A DNA stretch of 64,000 bases from Cylindrospermum sp. FACHB-282 (GTDB taxonomy: Bacteria > Cyanobacteriota > Cyanobacteriia > Cyanobacteriales > Nostocaceae), in the NCBI RefSeq assembly GCF_014697195.1, contig NZ_JACJRJ010000018.1, forward strand, positions 1-64,000. Direction: 5' to 3'. Both the position numbers and the translations under genes were made by a program. Positions 60,094 through 64,000 of this stretch are shown here, piece by piece. Positions within the stretch are counted from its first letter, which is position 1. The number at the start of each line of letters is the position of its first letter. The notes below the pieces were generated by a model, which saw nothing but the letters and a program-made list of their open reading frames with translations, was not told the origin of the DNA and made no database searches.

Positions 60094-61184
60094 CCCAGAA
60101 ATGTCTCTAAAGCAGGTACCTCTACCCAACTTGCTGTTTGATGGGATTGATGGGATAAATCCATCAACAACTGAGAATAAACCCCTTCACGCAGGGATGG
60201 TGTAATTTCCTGCTGAGTTTCAATTCCTTGCACCCATTGATCTACAACGCGAATAAATGCAGAAATTCGTCCGTCAGCATAACTTTGCGAAAATAGTAAC
60301 TCTTGGGGGATTTCAATTTCCGTCAGGGGTTTACCAGGTTGGGAACCCCAAACCCGAAATCCATGTATGTAATCTTTTTGATTTTCACTGCCTAAAATTA
60401 ACGTACCGAGATCGCCATACACTTCTACCCAATGAGTTCTAGATGCGTACACCGCTGCACTAATAGCAACTTGGCAAGGTGTCCCATCTAGCAATTCCAG
60501 CGATAATATACAGGTGTCGTCTGTCTCTACTGGCGTTAATTCCCCGGTAGCTGGGTTAATTCTCTCTGGAATGGCGGTACTCATCAGGGCGTTTAATCTG
60601 CGTACTGGGCCAAATAGCCAGTGAATATAATCGAAAGCGTGAGAACCCAAAGATCCCAATGCACCGCCCCCTTTCTCTTTAGAAGAATACCAATTCCAAG
60701 GGCGATTGGGATCAGCACGAGATGAACCAAACCAATCAATTTTAATTAAGCGTAATCGGCCTACATAACCTGTTGACAACAGTTGAGAAAACAACTGCCA
60801 TCCTGGCACAAAGCGAAATTCAAAATCTACAGCAGCAACGACGCCTTGATTTTTGGCTAACTGATAAAGTTCTTTGGACTCAGTTGCATTTAAGGCTGTG
60901 GGTTTTTCGAGTAATAAATGTTTCCCAGCTTGCAGCAGTGTTTTTGCCATTTCATAGTGCAAAAATGGCGGTGTAGAGATGCTGACTGCCTGCACTGCTG
61001 GCAAAGCGACAATATCCTCAAGGCGATCGCAGGCGTGGGGGATATTATGGCTGGTGGCGATCGCTTTAGCTTGATTAATATCTCGGTGATAAACGGCAAC
61101 TACCTCAGTGTGAGGATGTGCTTGAAATCCGGGAATGTGTACTTTTTGACCAAATCCAGTGCCGACAATTGCCACCCCAATCAT
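60090..61184 (-). CDS. Gfo/Idh/MocA-family oxidoreductase
   Basis: 364 aa. GVAIVGTGFGQKVHIPGFQA is the NAD(P)-binding site, LLLEKPTALNATESKEL the catalytic EKP motif, and GGALGSLGSHAFDYIHWLFG the conserved histidine region. A sugar or polyol dehydrogenase of unknown substrate. Its stop overlaps the protease stop (convergent). Confidence 0.88.
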   Translation of the reverse strand: MIGVAIVGTGFGQKVHIPGFQAHPHTEVVAVYHRDINQAKAIATSHNIPHACDRLEDIVALPAVQAVSISTPPFLHYEMAKTLLQAGKHLLLEKPTALNATESKELYQLAKNQGVVAAVDFEFRFVPGWQLFSQLLSTGYVGRLRLIKIDWFGSSRADPNRPWNWYSSKEKGGGALGSLGSHAFDYIHWLFGPVRRLNALMSTAIPERINPATGELTPVETDDTCILSLELLDGTPCQVAISAAVYASRTHWVEVYGDLGTLILGSENQKDYIHGFRVWGSQPGKPLTEIEIPQELLFSQSYADGRISAFIRVVDQWVQGIETQQEITPSLREGVYSQLLMDLSHQSHQTASWVEVPALETFLG

Positions 61185-61216
61185 AGTTATCCCCGTCTAT
61201 CTACTTAATTTAACTT

Positions 61217-61687
61217 TTACCGCAAAACTCGAATTGTCAAAGGATAGCGATAATGCTCTCCATTGTATGCTTTGATGCCGGCAAAGGTGACTAAAAATAA
61301 TTGTCCTGACAGAATGAATAACATAAAAGTCATGAACACAATTAGTAAACTATCCAATGTTATATGTACTTGATTTATCGCCCCATTTGTAGTAGCTGCC
61401 AGACCAAAGCTAGTTAGCATAAACAACAAGGATATTATGATGATAACCAAAGTATAAAATGTCAGAGATATTTGAAAATTTAAAGCTTCTTTACCTTGAA
61501 GATCAATCCAGGGATATTGTGTCTTTTTGAATTGCCAAATCGTCAATGGTGCTAAAAGATTCAGTGGCAAATACAACGGCAAACCAAAAAAAACTAAACA
61601 GCACAAAAGTATCCATGCCAAAAGCGCTGAAAAATGACATAACATCGCCCAGATACGCATTTGTAGTTTTGGTTTTTTTCCTGGCAT
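61217..61687 (-). CDS. DUF4870 membrane protein
   Basis: 156 aa with four membrane helices and the family motif LQGKEALNFQISLTFY. Probably a small inner-membrane protein of unknown role. Confidence 0.8.
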   Translation of the reverse strand: MPGKKPKLQMRIWAMLCHFSALLAWILLCCLVFFGLPLYLPLNLLAPLTIWQFKKTQYPWIDLQGKEALNFQISLTFYTLVIIIISLLFMLTSFGLAATTNGAINQVHITLDSLLIVFMTFMLFILSGQLFLVTFAGIKAYNGEHYRYPLTIRVLR

Positions 61688-62094
61688 GACTTTTTATTTT
61701 TCCGGGTATTTAGAGAGCAATTCTCTATTTTACTATCAAGAATCGCTCAGAGTAAGGGGAAGACTGGCATCCTCGTGATCATAACCGCCTTACCGGGGCA
61801 GAATTTACTCGTCTAACGAGTAGATTTTTTACAAGTTTTTCGGTAAGCGTAAAGCTCAGACACGAAGAGTGCTGAGATATAAGCGACTCGTGCGATTTTA
61901 ATCGCCTAATTCATTGTGAATATGATAATGTTATAATTGAATCTAAAAATTAAGTATAACTAAGCAACGTAAAAACTTGACTAGATTGGTTGAGTGCGTA
62001 GTCACACCTAACAGAATTTTGTATCCCTTACGGGAGCCGTAGGCTCTATTTGGCATTTTGAATTCAAAAAAGGTCAAAATGCCAGGGAAATCTG
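61688..62094. other. Intergenic region with dispersed repeat copy 2
   Basis: Holds no gene. The 24-bp repeat (62053-62076) shared with 13295-13318, its flanking CTAACAGAATTTTG (about 62008), and a small ACTCGT/ACGAGT hairpin near 61810 are the only structures. GGCATTTTGA and TCAAAATGCC flank the repeat as an inverted pair. Confidence 0.5.
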
Positions 62095-63417
62095 TTATCT
62101 ATAATCTTGACTTTGAATACTCCGCAGACGGGCAGCATCACGTATGCCATAGTCAGCACGGGTAAAGCGATTTAGCTGAGACTCAAAAAATTCTCGATTA
62201 GCTTGTAAATGTTTTGGATTTGGGTCATCTAAAGGATATAAAAGTGCAGTTCTCAAAGCTTGAATCACCGCAGAAGTCACATTGTACATTGACCGTTGGA
62301 AACTAACACCCAATTGAATCAACATATCTTCTTCACCACGGCAATGTTTGCTGTAGTAATCAACAAGATATGGGGGCAAAAAATGCAACATATCTTGCAT
62401 TAATAATGTAGGCGGAATACCAGCAGTACCTACGGGGAATACATCCGCATAGAGAATGCCGTAGTGGAAGTCTTTTTGATCCGCAGGCACTTGATTTGCT
62501 TGAGCATTATAAGACTTTGTGCCTCGGAAGGGAGCAGTGCGGTAAAAAACCGCTTCTACATAGGGTAAAGCTGCTTCGTATAGCCAAGTGAAACCCTTAG
62601 ATTTGGGGATAATTTCATAGCATTCGCCACGAATATAAACATGATGGTAAATCGGGCGACCTGCGATCGCAAATATCCCATTGACTAAGAAATTCATGGC
62701 ATCGGGGACACCTTTAAATCCACCTTCATCATAAATATCCGACATTTCAAAGAACACCGGCGCCATGACTTCCCAGAATAAGCCCAAATTAGAGTAGTAA
62801 GACATCTGGCGGCACTGTTCTAAAAACATTTCTGGAAACAGCTTATGCAGCGCCAACATTGCGGGATTACCTCGGAAGTAAGCCTTGATTGCCCTATCAG
62901 CATTAGCTTTATATTCGTCAGAATCTAGGTAGGCATCAAATTGGTTGATTGGCGCGTACATATGACGATGCCAAAGCATTGCTTGCATACAAGCTTCAGC
63001 AAATTCCATATTAATGCGATCATGGAACAAATGATGCAACAACTTCGGCATTTTGAAGGTTTCACCTTTCTCCATAAATGCCAAAAGTTCTGGATGTGCT
63101 GTGGCTACGCCGCGCCAAATTCGTAAATCTGCATCATCACCAGCGTAATGATTATGCCTATCTAAATATTCTTGAGATAAGAAGTATTTAAAGAATGGAA
63201 GCGGGTTGAGAAATTCGCGTTCAGCAATATAAAGAAGGTCACGCCAGTAAAAATCCATTGGCACAGCATAAGCTTTATATAAGCCGATAATTTGCATCAA
63301 GTTTTCTGGGGTATCTGGCAACATTGATCCCCCTGCTTCTAGGCGATGAATTACTTCAGCAAATTCATGGTGGGAAGGAGGTAATTTAGTTGCAGGCTTT
63401 TCTGGAGTTTGTACCAT
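62095..63417 (-). CDS. CO2 hydration protein (ChpX/ChpY, CupA/CupB type)
   Basis: 440 aa over the full length of the family, with KAYAVPMDFYWRDLLYIAER at the start and MYNVTSAVIQALRTALLYPL near the end. It works with specialised NDH-1 complexes (NdhD3/F3 or D4/F4) to convert CO2 to bicarbonate at the thylakoid. It follows an ndhD gene, the usual order. No fasciclin-like cupS follows in the window, so the low-CO2 form (CupA) versus the constitutive form (CupB) is not decided. Confidence 0.9.
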   Translation of the reverse strand: MVQTPEKPATKLPPSHHEFAEVIHRLEAGGSMLPDTPENLMQIIGLYKAYAVPMDFYWRDLLYIAEREFLNPLPFFKYFLSQEYLDRHNHYAGDDADLRIWRGVATAHPELLAFMEKGETFKMPKLLHHLFHDRINMEFAEACMQAMLWHRHMYAPINQFDAYLDSDEYKANADRAIKAYFRGNPAMLALHKLFPEMFLEQCRQMSYYSNLGLFWEVMAPVFFEMSDIYDEGGFKGVPDAMNFLVNGIFAIAGRPIYHHVYIRGECYEIIPKSKGFTWLYEAALPYVEAVFYRTAPFRGTKSYNAQANQVPADQKDFHYGILYADVFPVGTAGIPPTLLMQDMLHFLPPYLVDYYSKHCRGEEDMLIQLGVSFQRSMYNVTSAVIQALRTALLYPLDDPNPKHLQANREFFESQLNRFTRADYGIRDAARLRSIQSQDYR

Positions 63418-63731
63418 TTTGATTCCTTGGTATGATTAATTACGGGTTTTTGTATGGGAATCTTATCTGAGTTGTGTAGGTATAAAATACTCTTTTAAAC
63501 GTAGACGCAGAGAGGCGTGCCGTAGGCTACCGCAAAGGGCGCGGAGCGTGGCGTTAGCCATAGCGTCTCGAAGAGAAGGGCGCGAAGAAGGAGAAGAGGA
63601 GAAAGAATTTCATGAATGTTTAGGATTGCTATATGAGAATTTGAGCCGCTGAACTAGTACAGCAGGGTGTAAATAAAGGTGTCTTGGTGGTTAAAAAATC
63701 AACTTTTTTACCACCAAAGCACTAAGAAATA
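63418..63731. repeat. Intergenic region with Nostoc-type dispersed repeat
   Basis: About 63500-63600 has the GC-rich, palindrome-rich sequence (AGGCGTGCCGTAGGC, GGAGCGTGGCGTTAGCC) found scattered in many Nostoc genomes. It contains one chance GCTACCGC (63526-63533). A poly-purine stretch follows. No gene. Confidence 0.55.
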
Positions 63732-64000
63732 CTACTTCACAGCTAGTTGAGAAATGACGGTTTTATCGATAGGTAGAATAGCAGAAACCATCTCTGTAGC
63801 TGTGGGTTCACTCCAACGGACTAACCAAGTTGGTTGTACTCCTAAAAAGATGATGAGGACTGCCAAAATTAGGGCGGGTGCTTTCTCAGACCATAGAACT
63901 TGAGGATAGTAGGCTAGGCTGTCGAGTCTGCCGAAACAGGTGCGGTTGAGGAGGATGACAAAATATACTGCGGTGAAGCCTGAGGTAACCACACACAACA
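63732..64000 (-). CDS. ndhD: NdhD (NDH-1 chain 4), C-terminal part, runs off the window
   Basis: The last ~89 residues before the stop are seen: membrane helices, then NRTCFGRLDSLAYYPQVLWS and LIIFLGVQPTWLVRWSEPT. This is the C-terminal end of the NdhD3/D4-type proton-pumping subunit. The rest lies beyond 64000. It precedes the CO2 hydration protein in the same operon. Confidence 0.82.
   Translation of the reverse strand, partial: LCVVTSGFTAVYFVILLNRTCFGRLDSLAYYPQVLWSEKAPALILAVLIIFLGVQPTWLVRWSEPTATEMVSAILPIDKTVISQLAVK

Noticed and set aside
63526-63533. Another GCTACCGC outside the element
   Set aside because: It lies in a dispersed Nostoc-type repeat with no gene start at the usual distance, so I treat it as chance.
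1-64000. tRNA, rRNA or riboswitch genes
   Set aside because: No cloverleaf, rRNA segment or known riboswitch consensus was recognised by eye; a covariance-model scan would be needed to be certain.

Overview
The window is chromosome of a filamentous, Nostoc-like cyanobacterium. The evidence is the dense HIP1 octamer GCGATCGC, heptamer tandem repeats, remnants of IS630 and ISKra4-type transposases, a PEP-CTERM protein and an ndhD/CO2-hydration-protein locus. It has four parts.

(1) 1-1600 is decayed, IS-rich DNA. 1614-13091 is a compact plus-strand RiPP cluster. It holds a precursor with a nitrile-hydratase-like leader and a Cys-packed core (ACCCCCPCCTCT), a P450, a methyltransferase, a subtilisin-like protease, an I9-like inhibitor, a fused E1-like/YcaO cyclodehydratase, a SagB-type dehydrogenase, a HemW-like radical SAM protein and a B12-binding radical SAM protein. 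The expected product is a polythiazole peptide with further oxidation and methylation.

(2) 13469-14386 is the N-terminal half of comM (Mg-chelatase-like AAA ATPase) and 56747-57364 is its C-terminal half. Between them lies a 42,360-bp element (about 14387-56746) with a large serine recombinase at its right edge. Joining the halves at the shared ATG restores an in-frame 511-aa ComM; the insertion sits in the Walker B motif.

(3) The element carries a replication/partition block (primase-helicase, KfrA-like protein, XRE regulators, Ycf46-like ATPase), DNA modification and repair genes (C5 and N6 methyltransferases, AlkB, DnaQ-like exonuclease, PAPS-reductase-like protein), three SLOG-like proteins, two secreted or SNase-type nucleases and many small unknown genes. 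Two features stand out. The 871-aa protein at 36808-39423 has the signatures of two-barrel RNA polymerases (QDE-1/RDR/YonO type): DxDGD, RNP..H.GD and two lysines 24 residues apart. Also, the octamer GCTACCGC (19 exact copies plus about 6 near copies) lies mostly 26-37 nt upstream of the start codons of about 25 element genes, always in the direction of the gene and usually just after a terminator. It is absent from the polymerase operon and the replication block. I infer a dedicated transcription (or post-transcriptional) system: an element-encoded RNA polymerase plus an element-specific cis motif. The layout resembles phage SPbeta, which has a serine recombinase, a split host gene, the YonO polymerase and repeated intergenic elements.

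(4) 57476-64000 is ordinary chromosome: HAD phosphatase, nucleoside phosphorylase, a secreted aspartic protease, a Gfo/Idh/MocA oxidoreductase, a DUF4870 protein, a CO2 hydration protein and the C-terminus of NdhD, which runs off the window.

Many small-gene starts inside the element were reset from the longest open frame to the ATG about 30 nt after the octamer. Three element genes look broken (15461, 25733 and 43274).
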